NCBI GenBank assembly: GCA_934330725.1
Contig: CAKRGM010000012.1
Span: 1 to 61,740, forward strand
DNA from: an uncultured Lachnospiraceae bacterium
Lineage (GTDB): Bacteria > Bacillota > Clostridia > Lachnospirales > Lachnospiraceae
Length of the DNA: 61,740 nt
Direction of reading: 5' to 3'
The position numbers were made by a program, and so were the translations under genes. This document shows, piece after piece, positions 50,269 through 59,900 of this stretch (within the stretch, counting starts at the first letter, position 1; the number at the start of each line of letters is the position of its first letter). Under the pieces are notes generated by a model. That model saw only the letters and a list, made by a program, of their open reading frames with translations, searched no databases and was not told where the DNA came from.

Positions 50269-50328
50269 TTACATCCGGTGATTAAAGCGGTGCAAAGCTG
50301 CATGGATATTAGCATACATAATAAAAAG

Positions 50329-50366
50329 GGCGTGTGAAAAAATGTCAATTCATTTTTTTACACGCC
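50329..50366. terminator. Terminator between convergent genes
   Basis: GGCGTGTGAAAAAATG pairs with CATTTTTTTACACGCC (one mismatch) around a 6-base loop. The T-rich right arm and ATTTAGATTTAATT follow. Confidence 0.8.
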
Positions 50367-50383
50367 ATTTAGATTTAATTATT

Positions 50384-51346
50384 TTATTTATCCATTTTAG
50401 TATAAGCAGCAAAGGCTGTCTGCAGTGTCATTGGACTGTCAGAAATTTCCTTTGCCTGTGTAAGCATGTTAATGCGTCCCTGCTTATCATTTTCTTTATC
50501 CTGGTCAGTATAGTTATCTCTTCGTTGCAGGAGTCTTTCATATGCTGATGTTTTCTTTGCATATTTCCAAAAATGATTTTCAAATAAAATATCATGATAA
50601 AGGCATGGCTTTTCAAACATATTAAAGTGAATCAGATGAAGATCTTCTTCTTTAAAATCTGGTTCAGGTATAGGCATTTTATCCCAGCCTGCTTCAAGGT
50701 AAGTTACTTTTCCTTTGCATATTTCATTAAGGAAGTCCTGATCAGGTGCGATAGTTTTGAAGTCAAAGTTATTGAAAAGATAGAAAAATGTTTCTTCAAG
50801 TTGAACCTTCCTTAATTCATCAAGATTCATAAGCAGCATTCCTGAGTTAAAATAATGTGTATAATCAAGTCCCAGAGACTTAAGAGAATACTCTCTGAAT
50901 ACAGGATCAGTTGCAACGACTTCATCCATTACACCGCCTACCATATTATCACCCAGATCAATGCGAAACAGATTGGCAATATCATCAACCAGTACTACAT
51001 CTGCGTCAAGATAAATTGCTTTTTTAATATCTGGAAAAAGCTTAGGAATAAACAGTCTGTAATAGATAGTTTTTGAATAATAATCCCTGAGTCTTAAGGC
51101 ATCTTTATCATTTATTGCATTGATATCTTTTGATACATCTGTAAAATTAATGTTAATATGTGATGTTTTGTAGCTACTAATTATGTCAATATGTTCCTTT
51201 GAGAGTCCTGTATTAAGAATATAAATATCGTATGTATTCTCACCAGATGAAGTATCAGATATAGATCTTATTGCGACTTCAAGAAGGTCGATATAATTAT
51301 CATCAGCTGAAAAGAATATAGGTACGGTAACTTCGTTTTTATGCAT
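50384..51346 (-). CDS. Family 8 glycosyltransferase
   Basis: 320 residues. GT-A retaining glycosyltransferase like LgtC or the bacterial galactosyl/glucosyl transferases: VPIFFSADDNYIDLLEVAIRSI at the N-terminus, YYRLFIPKLFPDIKKAIYLDADVVLVDDI with the DxD metal site, HYFNSGMLLMNLDELR, PDQDFLNE and LIHFNMFEKPC. The lipopolysaccharide or glycan acceptor is not known. AAAGGA lies upstream of ATG 51346. Not linked directly to the other glycosyltransferase, which is 1 kb away. Confidence 0.9.
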   Translation of the reverse strand: MHKNEVTVPIFFSADDNYIDLLEVAIRSISDTSSGENTYDIYILNTGLSKEHIDIISSYKTSHININFTDVSKDINAINDKDALRLRDYYSKTIYYRLFIPKLFPDIKKAIYLDADVVLVDDIANLFRIDLGDNMVGGVMDEVVATDPVFREYSLKSLGLDYTHYFNSGMLLMNLDELRKVQLEETFFYLFNNFDFKTIAPDQDFLNEICKGKVTYLEAGWDKMPIPEPDFKEEDLHLIHFNMFEKPCLYHDILFENHFWKYAKKTSAYERLLQRRDNYTDQDKENDKQGRINMLTQAKEISDSPMTLQTAFAAYTKMDK

Positions 51347-51435
51347 AGTTGTTTTCCTTTCAATTATGTAATATTTCAGGCGGATGCCAAAAGCATGCCC
51401 GTATAGAGTTTGTTATAACAAACAGAATTGTATAC

Positions 51436-51464
51436 ATTATATTATATGACAGATTAATAATCAA
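51436..51464 (-). promoter_or_regulatory. Promoter of the family 8 glycosyltransferase gene
   Basis: On the minus strand TTGATT (51464-51459), 17-base spacer, TATAAT (51441-51436). It is back to back with the rightward promoter at 51467. Confidence 0.65.
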
Positions 51465-51466
51465 CC

Positions 51467-51495
51467 TTGAGATATTTTCCGGTCAATGTTAAAAT
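51467..51495 (+). promoter_or_regulatory. Promoter of the HAD hydrolase gene
   Basis: TTGAGA (51467-51472), 17-base spacer, TAAAAT (51490-51495). Confidence 0.5.
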
Positions 51496-51630
51496 ATTTA
51501 TATGATACAAAGACGCTGAAAGTGCGTTTTGTGATAGCATATGTGAACAGTAATATTTATACTGTCCGGCAATAATGGATAAGGTCAGTTAAAATCTAAT
51601 ATAAAAAATTTGAAATGGAATGGAAATTAT

Positions 51631-52341
51631 ATGAATATTAAACTTATTATGTTTGATCTTGATGGAACTCTTCTTCCTATGGATCAGGATGTTTTTACAG
51701 GTGCTTATTTTAAGGAACTTGCAGCAAAGTTTACAGGATATGGATATGATCCTAAAAAGCTTATAGACAGCGTATGGAAAGGCACGGCTGCAATGGTACA
51801 GAATAATGGAAAGCAGTCAAATGAAGATGTATTCTGGAATAAGTTTATAGAGCTGTATGGAGAAGAGGTCAGGGCTGATATTCCTTTATTTGAGAATTAT
51901 TATGAAAATGAATTTGATAATGCACAGAAAGCCTGTGGCTATAATGAGGAAGCTTCAAAGACAATAAATATATTAAAGGATAAGGGCTATCGGGTAGCAC
52001 TTGCAACAAATCCCATTTTTCCGGCAATTGCAACAAAGAAACGTATAAAGTGGGCAGGCTGTAAACCTGAAGATTTTGAAATATACACAACTTATGAGAA
52101 TTCAAGCTACTGCAAACCTAATCCGGATTATTACAGGCAGATACTTGAAAAGCTTGGGTATAAACCTGAGGAGTGCATGATGGTTGGAAACGATGCTGAG
52201 GAGGATATGGCGGCACAGGCACTTGGAATTAAGGTGTTTTTACTTACAGACTGCCTTATAAATAAAAAGAACAGAGATATTTCTCAGTATCCAGGCGGGA
52301 GCTTTAAAGAACTTATGGAATATATTGATAAAGTGGGATGA
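51631..52341 (+). CDS. HAD family hydrolase
   Basis: 236 residues from ATG 51631. HAD phosphatase core: motif I MFDLDGTLLPMD with the nucleophile Asp, motif II ALATNP, motif III Lys in SSYCKPNPDYY, motif IV MMVGNDAEEDMAA. A helical cap (about 20-95) lies between motifs I and II. Substrate unknown. The LysR-type regulator gene starts 43 bases later on the same strand. Confidence 0.88.
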   Translation: MNIKLIMFDLDGTLLPMDQDVFTGAYFKELAAKFTGYGYDPKKLIDSVWKGTAAMVQNNGKQSNEDVFWNKFIELYGEEVRADIPLFENYYENEFDNAQKACGYNEEASKTINILKDKGYRVALATNPIFPAIATKKRIKWAGCKPEDFEIYTTYENSSYCKPNPDYYRQILEKLGYKPEECMMVGNDAEEDMAAQALGIKVFLLTDCLINKKNRDISQYPGGSFKELMEYIDKVG

Positions 52342-52383
52342 TTAAGGACAATAATAGATCGTTCTGGCATGGAGAATAAGATA

Positions 52384-53289
52384 ATGACACTTATACAGTT
52401 AAGATACATTGTAACAGTTGCAGCAGCAGGTACAATAAGTGAGGCAGCCAAAAGGCTGTATATTTCACAGCCAAGTCTCACAGCGGCGATTAAAGAACTT
52501 GAAAATGAACTGGGAATAACGATTTTTAACAGGACTAATAAAGGTGTAATGCTGTCGACGGATGGAGAAGAATTTTTAGGATATGCGCGTCAGGTAATTG
52601 AACAGACTAATCTTATTGAAGAAAAATATTTTGGAGCGACATCAGTAAAGCACCAGTTCTGTGTATCTACACAGCATTATTCATTTGCAGTTGAAGCATT
52701 TGTAGACCTGCTTAAGGAATATGGCGGTGAAGAGTATGATTTCAGAATCAGGGAAACACAGACATATGAGATTATTGAAGATGTTGCGAAGCTTAGAAGC
52801 GAGGTCGGCGTATTATATCTTAATAAATTCAATGAAGCAATCTTAAAAAAGACATTACGTGAGAATGATTTGAAATTTCACAGGCTTTTTATTGCAGAGC
52901 CCCATGTATTTGTAAGTTCATTCAGTCCTCTTGCAAAAAAGTCAGTAGTTACTCTAAAAGACTTAGAGCCGTATCCACGTTTATCTTATGAACAGGGTGA
53001 GCATAACTCATTTTATTTTTCAGAGGAAATCTTAAGTACACTTGAGAGTAAAAAGGACATAATGGTATGTGACAGGGCTACATTGTTTAATCTGCTCATT
53101 GGCCTTAATGGTTACACAATCTGTAGTGGCGTTATAAATGAAAAGCTTAATGGAAAAAATATTGTTGCAATTCCTCTTGAAATTGATGATTATATGGAAA
53201 TAGGATATATCACGCATAAAAAAATAGTTCCGGGAAGGTTTGGCAACTTGTACATAGAGGCACTTAAAAAGTATACCAATATGTGCTGA
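52384..53289 (+). CDS. LysR family transcriptional regulator
   Basis: 301 residues from ATG 52384; the earlier in-frame ATG lies on the GGAG site. N-terminal winged helix TLIQLRYIVTVAAAGTISEAAKRLYISQPSLTAAIKELENELGITIFNRTNKGVML with the classic LysR helix-turn-helix, then a two-lobed effector domain (about 90-295). Effector and targets unknown; the nearest divergent or adjacent genes are the HAD hydrolase and DUF6512. Confidence 0.93.
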   Translation: MTLIQLRYIVTVAAAGTISEAAKRLYISQPSLTAAIKELENELGITIFNRTNKGVMLSTDGEEFLGYARQVIEQTNLIEEKYFGATSVKHQFCVSTQHYSFAVEAFVDLLKEYGGEEYDFRIRETQTYEIIEDVAKLRSEVGVLYLNKFNEAILKKTLRENDLKFHRLFIAEPHVFVSSFSPLAKKSVVTLKDLEPYPRLSYEQGEHNSFYFSEEILSTLESKKDIMVCDRATLFNLLIGLNGYTICSGVINEKLNGKNIVAIPLEIDDYMEIGYITHKKIVPGRFGNLYIEALKKYTNMC

Positions 53290-53315
53290 GCCGCTAACCG
53301 GTATTTAAATAACAA

Positions 53316-53858
53316 TTATGGAGATATGAAAAGTGCAAGCTTTGGAGCATTCCAGGTAAAATAGAAGAAGCAGACTGCAGGGAGTATCAGCGAAAAAAGA
53401 TAAATCAGGCTGAACTTCCTGCTTTTTTTGTACGCATTTTTATATACTGTAAAAAACACAATTAAAACGCTTATGAAAAAAATAGCCATATCAATCCATG
53501 TTACATTAAAGCCTAAAATGCCACTATATGCATAAAAGCTTACAGGAATAAATACAAGTCCTTTTATCAGTCCAAGATTTATGCTGTAAAAAAAGCAAGG
53601 ATACGTTTTGTTAAATTCCAGATATAGTTTTGAATCTCTGGCACATCTGATTCGGTGTATTAATACAAGTATAAGCATGTACAGGACAGTAGGGAAAAAC
53701 AGCAGTTTCATATGTTCCCACGTTGACTCATTTACAGGGACGAAGTAAGATACGTACCGGTTATTTCCTGACCATTCATATACAAAATGTGACAGAGTTC
53801 CGACTACAGATACAAATATAAATCCTATAATAATGTATAATTTAAAAGTTCTTTTCAC
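53316..53858 (-). CDS. DUF6512 family membrane protein
   Basis: 180 residues. GTG 53858 is preferred: the upstream in-frame ATG (53870) lies inside the repeated ribosome-site block GGAATGGAGATTA. About six membrane helices. Landmarks GTLSHFVYEWSGNNRYVSYFVPVNESTWEHMKLLFFP match DUF6512, a clostridial integral membrane family of unknown role. Convergent with the LysR gene. Confidence 0.75.
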   Translation of the reverse strand: MKRTFKLYIIIGFIFVSVVGTLSHFVYEWSGNNRYVSYFVPVNESTWEHMKLLFFPTVLYMLILVLIHRIRCARDSKLYLEFNKTYPCFFYSINLGLIKGLVFIPVSFYAYSGILGFNVTWIDMAIFFISVLIVFFTVYKNAYKKSRKFSLIYLFSLILPAVCFFYFTWNAPKLALFISP

Positions 53859-53890
53859 ACTAATCTCCATTCCGCAGACGCTTTGCGCCG
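53856..53890 (-). repeat. Dispersed ribosome-site repeat, DUF6512 copy
   Basis: On the minus strand GGCGCAAAGCGTCTGCGG then AATGGAGATTA and the GTG start. It matches 26611-26644 at 29 of 34 bases. Confidence 0.6.
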
Positions 53891-54043
53891 CACACTAATT
53901 CTCATTAAATTATATGCAGGAGGGAGGAAGAATATTACATGTTTGTTAGAAAAAATAGAAGCACTTTAATATAAAATCAGAATATTGAAATACTATAAAA
54001 CGATAATAAAAATAATGATATAAATAGTACTAAAAGCAAATAG

Positions 54044-54072
54044 TTACATTATATATAAATAAATGTTATAAT
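54044..54072 (+). promoter_or_regulatory. Promoter of the type VII secretion locus
   Basis: TTACAT (54044-54049), 17-base spacer, TATAAT (54067-54072), 61 bases before ATG 54133. Confidence 0.65.
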
Positions 54073-54132
54073 AAAAAAATCATGTTTTACAATATCTAAG
54101 GGATACATAATTTAAAGAAAGGAATAGATACA

Positions 54133-54702
54133 ATGCCAGGGTATAGGGTTTCAGAAAATAAAAATGGTACACGTGTTGTATATAGTAGCTTAAAGAAAAT
54201 AGCACTTGACAGGGATGAATATAATATATGCAGAGAAAATAAAGAAGGGGTATTTCTTGTTCCGCTTATAAAGAGTAGACATAAAATTTACTATAATACA
54301 GATAGGACTATACCATTAGACAAATATATAAAAGAAAATATAAGTGTGTATGAATTTTATTCGGTTATTGTACAGATTTTAGAGGTAAGTAAATTAGTAA
54401 AGAAAAAACAATTATCGCTACATAAGTTAAAGTTTGATTTAAGAATGGTATTTGTAAAAGAAATACCCGGTGAGTTAATTTTTTTGTATGAGCCCTTATC
54501 TGATAACATTAAAACATGTGTGGATGTATGCACTTTTTTAAAAAAGTTCGTGAATGAAATTAAAACAGAAGATAGCAATTTGATAGAAGAATGTAGAAAA
54601 TTTCAGTGTTTTGTCGGGAGCGCTTTTAATTATGATATCTTTGAGGTGGAAAATTATATTATTAAACATTATCCACAGATATATCAGGAAATAAAACATT
54701 AG
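54133..54702 (+). CDS. Type VII locus protein, EssB/DUF6382-like module without FHA
   Basis: 189 residues. By eye it shares an ordered pattern with residues 1-165 of the next protein: a variable head, a YYNTDRTIPLDKYIKE strand-helix, a helix SVIVQILEVSKLVKKKQLSLHKLKFDLRMVFVK and a GELIFLYEPL strand. This resembles the DUF6382 N-terminal module found beside FHA domains in Lachnospiraceae secretion loci and the kinase-like cytoplasmic domain of EssB. No membrane helix is seen, unlike EssB. First gene of the cluster; three bases separate its stop from the next in-frame GTG. Role in secretion is inferred from context. Confidence 0.55.
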   Translation: MPGYRVSENKNGTRVVYSSLKKIALDRDEYNICRENKEGVFLVPLIKSRHKIYYNTDRTIPLDKYIKENISVYEFYSVIVQILEVSKLVKKKQLSLHKLKFDLRMVFVKEIPGELIFLYEPLSDNIKTCVDVCTFLKKFVNEIKTEDSNLIEECRKFQCFVGSAFNYDIFEVENYIIKHYPQIYQEIKH

Positions 54703-54717
54703 TAGGTGGTAAAGTGT

Positions 54718-55650
54718 ATGGAGAAATTTTTTAAAAAAGGCATTATGGAAGTAACAGATTCTTCTGATACAGAATATGTATTGGAAAGGAATGATGTATT
54801 TTATGATACAGGATTTAAGATTATGCAGAATCCAGAAAATAAAGATATGCTCAAATGTTATAGATATAAATATAATGGTAAAATAAAATTAGTTTATTTT
54901 ACAAATGAATTTATAACTGTGGAACATTTAATAAAAAAAACGGATGTTAAATTAATTGGAAATATTATATGTAAGATTATAGATGCTTTTATTAATATAG
55001 AAAATATTGGATTTTTAAATCTGGAATACGTTATAAACAGTTTAAATAAAGTGTATATAAATAAGAGTACAAATACAGTGCAGATTATTTATATACCTGT
55101 AAGTATTTACGGTGAAACAAAAAGCAGAGATGTGTTTGAAGAAGATGTAAAAAAAGAATTTAGGCGATTACTTGAAAATATTATTCTGGCGGATAATCCA
55201 ATAATAAAGAATATGATAAATTGTTTTAATGATAATTCATTAGATTTAAAGGAAATTGGAAAAAGAATACTGAATCTGAGAAATGAGAAAAATATAAATA
55301 ATACTATTGAATATAAAATACAGGCAGATGAAGGAATTTTACAGAATGAAACAATTTGTCTTAAGTCAGTAAATGGAATGATTTCATTTGAAATAAATGG
55401 ACATGACTACATTATTGGAAAAAAACGGGAAATGGTGGATGGAGTAATAATTGGAAATTCTGCCGTAAGCAGGGTCCATTGTAAAATACTGTGTCGTAAT
55501 GGATATTATTTTATTGCTGATATGGGAAGTTCTAATGGGACATTTTTAGATGGTATGCGTGTTACAGCTGATAATCCGCAGCAGATTCATTTAGGTAGCC
55601 GTATAACTATTGCAGATATAGAATTTGTTGTCAGGAGGAGACAAGTATGA
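54718..55650 (+). CDS. Type VII locus protein, DUF6382-like module plus FHA domain
   Basis: 310 residues from ATG 54718 (AGGTGG nine bases upstream). The N-terminal half (about 1-165) is related in layout to the preceding protein: LVYFTNEFITVEHLIKK, LNLEYVINSLNKVYINKS, VQIIYIPV. After a helical linker, residues about 220-305 form an FHA domain: DYIIGKKREMVDGVIIGNSAVSRVHCKI, then ADMGSSNGTFLDGMRV, carrying the Arg, Ser and His (SRVH) and Asn (SSNG) of phosphothreonine readers. No membrane helix. Its last codons overlap the start of the CpaE-like gene (ATGA overlap). It may replace EssB or couple Ser/Thr phosphorylation to secretion. Confidence 0.7.
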   Translation: MEKFFKKGIMEVTDSSDTEYVLERNDVFYDTGFKIMQNPENKDMLKCYRYKYNGKIKLVYFTNEFITVEHLIKKTDVKLIGNIICKIIDAFINIENIGFLNLEYVINSLNKVYINKSTNTVQIIYIPVSIYGETKSRDVFEEDVKKEFRRLLENIILADNPIIKNMINCFNDNSLDLKEIGKRILNLRNEKNINNTIEYKIQADEGILQNETICLKSVNGMISFEINGHDYIIGKKREMVDGVIIGNSAVSRVHCKILCRNGYYFIADMGSSNGTFLDGMRVTADNPQQIHLGSRITIADIEFVVRRRQV

Positions 55651-56699
55651 GTAAACCGCTTGTTGTTATAGTGGATACAGATGAGGAGTATTTATCAATA
55701 TTAGTAAAACAGTTTCTAAGAGAGCTTGATGACAGGGCCGATTTAGATATTATATCAGATGCCGAGTATTTTGAAAAATATTTTTCAAAACCAGTAACAG
55801 CAGAAATTGTTGTGGTTGAGGAAAGGCTTTATTCTGAGAAAATTCTACGTCACAATATAGCAAATCTTTTTGTATTATCAGAAAGCAGGGAAATTGGAAA
55901 TACGCACCAGCTTAATATAACAAGAATATATAAATATCTTGGAATTCGTGAACTTTATAATGAACTTACATACAAGAGCCGTGAAAGATTTGTAAAAGAG
56001 CAGAGACATATAAGAAATACACGGATTATAGCATTCTACTCTCCTATTGGTGGCTCAGGGAAAACGATTGCTTCTCTGGGACTTGCTGGATGTCTTTCAA
56101 AGAAACATAAGAATGTTTTATATATTAATACAGAGTCGATACAGGAATTTGGTTATTATTTTAAGGATAGAAGCTGGATAACAAATGAGGGTTACAGGAA
56201 TATAAAAAATTCTTGTGGCAATGATTATGCTGGCTTAAAAAGGTTTATGCGCAAGGAGTATTTTGATTACCTTCCAGCTTTTTATTCAACACTTGATGCG
56301 CGAGGACTTGATTTTAAAATATATCATAATCTGATAATAAGCGCAAAAAACAGTGGTGAATATGATTTTATTATAGTAGATATTGAGGCAGGATATAAAA
56401 CAAGTATTTTAGAGTTATTGGAAGATGCTGATAAAGTGTTGGTGGTAACACTTCAGGATGAAATTTCAGTTCATAAAATGCAATATTTATTACAAAATCT
56501 TAATTTTAGCGATCGTGAAAAATATATGGTTATATGTACAAGATACAATAGTACAAAGGAAAACAGTTATATTAATTCAAATTTACAGGAACAGTTTCCT
56601 GTTAAAGAATATATATATGATTTTAAAGAGCCAATAGAAAAACTGGAACAAACAATGTATATAGAAGGGATAGAAAGGCTATCTTATATGTTTATATAG
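55647..56699 (+). CDS. CpaE/TadZ-like ATPase (receiver-like domain + MinD/ParA fold) in the type VII locus
   Basis: 350 residues. Residues 1-110 look like a receiver-type domain (PLVVIVDTDEEYLSILVKQF with acidic pair, AEIVVVEERL). Residues about 125-345 are a MinD/ParA-type P-loop ATPase: IIAFYSPIGGSGKTIASLGLAGCL at 127-150 with Lys139/Thr140. The ParA signature lysine of the deviant Walker A (KGGxGKT) is replaced by Ile134. DFIIVDIEAGYKTSILELLEDADKVLVV is the Walker B/switch region. CpaE/TadZ proteins position pili and secretion systems at the cell pole. It overlaps the previous gene by four bases and esaB follows after 15. Confidence 0.75.
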   Translation: MSKPLVVIVDTDEEYLSILVKQFLRELDDRADLDIISDAEYFEKYFSKPVTAEIVVVEERLYSEKILRHNIANLFVLSESREIGNTHQLNITRIYKYLGIRELYNELTYKSRERFVKEQRHIRNTRIIAFYSPIGGSGKTIASLGLAGCLSKKHKNVLYINTESIQEFGYYFKDRSWITNEGYRNIKNSCGNDYAGLKRFMRKEYFDYLPAFYSTLDARGLDFKIYHNLIISAKNSGEYDFIIVDIEAGYKTSILELLEDADKVLVVTLQDEISVHKMQYLLQNLNFSDREKYMVICTRYNSTKENSYINSNLQEQFPVKEYIYDFKEPIEKLEQTMYIEGIERLSYMFI

Positions 56700-56714
56700 A
56701 CAAGGAGCAGGCTA

Positions 56715-56966
56715 ATGGAAGATAAGGCAGTAGTAGAATTTGTAAACTATTCTGATAATAGTCAAACAGATATTGAAATACCATTGGATATTACGGCAAA
56801 CGATTTAATTCTGGCATTAAATGATGCATATTCACTGAGGGTAGACATAGATAATATATTTAACTGTTATCTGGCAGCAGAAAATCCGATTGCTTTTTTA
56901 CGTGGTAATAAAACTCTTAGAGAATTTGGAATCAGAAATGGTTCTTACATTATTTTCCGGAGGTAA
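56715..56966 (+). CDS. esaB: EsaB/YukD ubiquitin-like type VII secretion protein
   Basis: 83 residues, the usual YukD/EsaB size. It begins with a beta-strand VEFVNYSDNSQTDIEIPLDITANDLILALNDAY and ends NKTLREFGIRNGSYIIFRR, the ubiquitin-like fold pattern of this family. Cytosolic accessory of the WXG100 secretion machine. essC begins two bases after its stop codon. Confidence 0.88.
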   Translation: MEDKAVVEFVNYSDNSQTDIEIPLDITANDLILALNDAYSLRVDIDNIFNCYLAAENPIAFLRGNKTLREFGIRNGSYIIFRR

Positions 56967-56968
56967 AT

Positions 56969-59900
56969 ATGGAATATCAGTATAAGATAATTGTAAATAA
57001 TGTAAGTGTATATAAGGAGTTTGAACTTAATTCAGATGTAAAGAATATCAGAATGGGAACTCTTTCTACTTGCGAATTAAGATTAAATAAAGATAATTTT
57101 TTCGGAGAAGTAGAAATAGAATTTGAAAAAAAAGAGGATGGGTGGCATGCTGATTGCAGTAATGATATATATTTTAATGTAGGAGATATGCGTAAACTTA
57201 TGTCAATAAGTATTAAGCATGGTGATATTATATCTGTACATTATGCGGCTGGTGAAGATAAAGCATTTGAATTGAGGTTTATGATAGACTTTGAGGCTAA
57301 GGTGCCTGATTATAACTGGTATATACAGACTGACGAAATCAGACCGATTGTAATTAATGCATGTGACAATGCAGACCTTAAAATCACAGGACCATTTGGT
57401 GTTGGTGAACAGGTGATTTTAACACCTGATGGTGAAAATCTTGTAATAAATAACATAAGGACGCAGTATGGTATTAATTTAAATGGTGCAAAAGTATATA
57501 ATGGAACAATAATGCATGAAAATGATTTCCTATCTATTGCTAATTATAGTTTCTATTATTCGGGGCGAAGGCTGTTTTTTGATAATGATGGTATATCAGG
57601 GGGCATGCATATAAAACAGTTAATGAATGAAAGTACTTTTAAATATCCATTATTTATTCGTAATTCAAGAGTTAAAGAAGAAGTTGATACAGAAAAAATA
57701 CAGATTCTTGAACCATCAAAAAAGCCTGAAAAACCAGAGTTAAACATTGTAACTTCATTAATGCCTACTCTTGGAATGTTTGCATTAATTGTTATACTAA
57801 GGGCAGTACTGAATTTTTCAGGTGGAATGTATATTATTTTTAGTATCTGTTCAATGGGACTGGGGGTTGTTACATCAATTCTTAGTATTGTAAAGGGACA
57901 AAGCAAGTATAGAAAAGAATGCAGGAAAAGATATTCAGAGTATAACAGATATATACACAAGAAAAGGGAAGAGATTGCATGTGCAAGAGAAATGGAACTT
58001 AATTGTCTGAAAGACACATATTATAGTATTAATCAGGATCTTTTACATATTAATAAATTTGACAGTACTCTCTTTGACAGAATCCCTGGTGATGATGATT
58101 TCCTCGATGTTTATCTTGGAACAGGACGTGTTAAAGCTTTAAAGGAAATCGATTATAAAAAGAAAGAAATGCTGGAAGACAGTGATGATTTGGCTACGAT
58201 ACCCATAGATATTGCAAAGCGTTTTGAATATGTTGAAGGGGCACCTATTGTAATGAAATTAAAAGATGCTAATGCGGTAGGAATTGTGGCACCACCTCAG
58301 CAGCAGTATCAGATGTTTAAAAATATTGTGACAGATATAGTAAGCCGGCAGTATTATGGGGATGTAAGGTTATATGCGATTCTTAATGAAGACACTTCAA
58401 AGTATGAGTGGCTTAAATTATTACCTCATATACAGAATCCATCTGGCGTACGTAATATTATCTGTAATAATGAAAGCAAGAATAATATATATGAATATTT
58501 GTATAAAGAATTAAGTTATAGGATGGAGTCTAAAACGCCATGTGCCGGATATAATGTGATTTTGGTTGTAAATGAATATGGAATAAAAAGTCATCCAATA
58601 TCTAAATTTATTGAAAAGGCAGCAGAATTAAATACAGTTTTTATATTCTTTGAGGAAAAAGAAGAATTGCTTCCTTTATATTGTAGCAGGATTGCAAGAA
58701 TTGAGGATAGTGGAAACGGATATTTATATCAGTGTGCTAATAAGGCGGTTAAGAATCGGTTTGTATATGAAAGCATAGATGATAGCCAGATATGGGCAGC
58801 AGCGAGAAAGCTCTCACCGGTGTACTGTGAAGAAATAAGTCTTGAAAGCTCATTGAGGAAAAGTATTTCATTATATGAACTTATTGGAATATATTCGGCA
58901 GAGGATCTTAATATTAGTGAAAGGTGGAAAAAATCAAAGGTATATGATTCCATGGCAGTTCCGCTGGGGGTTAATGCAAAAAATGATATTGTATCGCTTG
59001 ATTTGCATGAAAAATTTCATGGACCTCATGGTCTTGTTGCTGGTACGACAGGTTCTGGAAAAAGTGAGATACTGCAAACGTATATTCTTGGTGCGGCCAC
59101 ATTATTCCATCCATATGAAGTCGGATTTGTAATTATCGATTTTAAAGGTGGTGGAATGGTAAATCAGTTCAAGAATCTTCCGCATCTTATCGGAGCCATA
59201 ACAAACATTGATGGGAAGGAGATTGACAGGTCTTTAAAGTCAATAAAAGCAGAATTGTTAAAGCGCCAGAATCTATTTGCACAGGTGGAAGTTAATCATA
59301 TTGATAAATATATAAAACTTTATAAAGAGGGAAAAGTTACAACTGCATTGCCACATTTGGTGATTATTGTAGATGAATTCGCAGAATTAAAGGCAGAGCA
59401 GCCCGAGTTTATGAAAGAACTTATAAGTGCAGCAAGAATAGGAAGAAGTCTTGGTGTTCATCTGATTTTAGCAACGCAAAAGCCGTCGGGGCAGGTTAAT
59501 GAGCAGATATGGAGTAATTCCAAATTCAAGTTATGTCTTAAAGTACAGACACAGGAAGACAGTAATGAAGTATTAAGGTCGCCACTTGCGGCAGAGATAA
59601 GAGAGCCGGGACGTGCGTATCTGCAGGTGGGAAATAATGAGATATTTGAGCTGTTTCAGTCGGGGTTTTCAGGAGCTCCAGCACAAAGTGATGATAATAA
59701 TATTAAGGAGTTTGAAATATCGAGTATTAATTTTTGTGGAAAAAGAAAAATAATATTTAAACAGGAAGCACAGAAGAAAAAGAGTAATATAACACAATTG
59801 GAAGCAGTAGTTGATTATATAAGCAGGTATTGCAGGGATAATAACATTAAAGCGCTGCCACATATATGTCTTCCGGCACTTGAACATAAAATCTTTTTTA

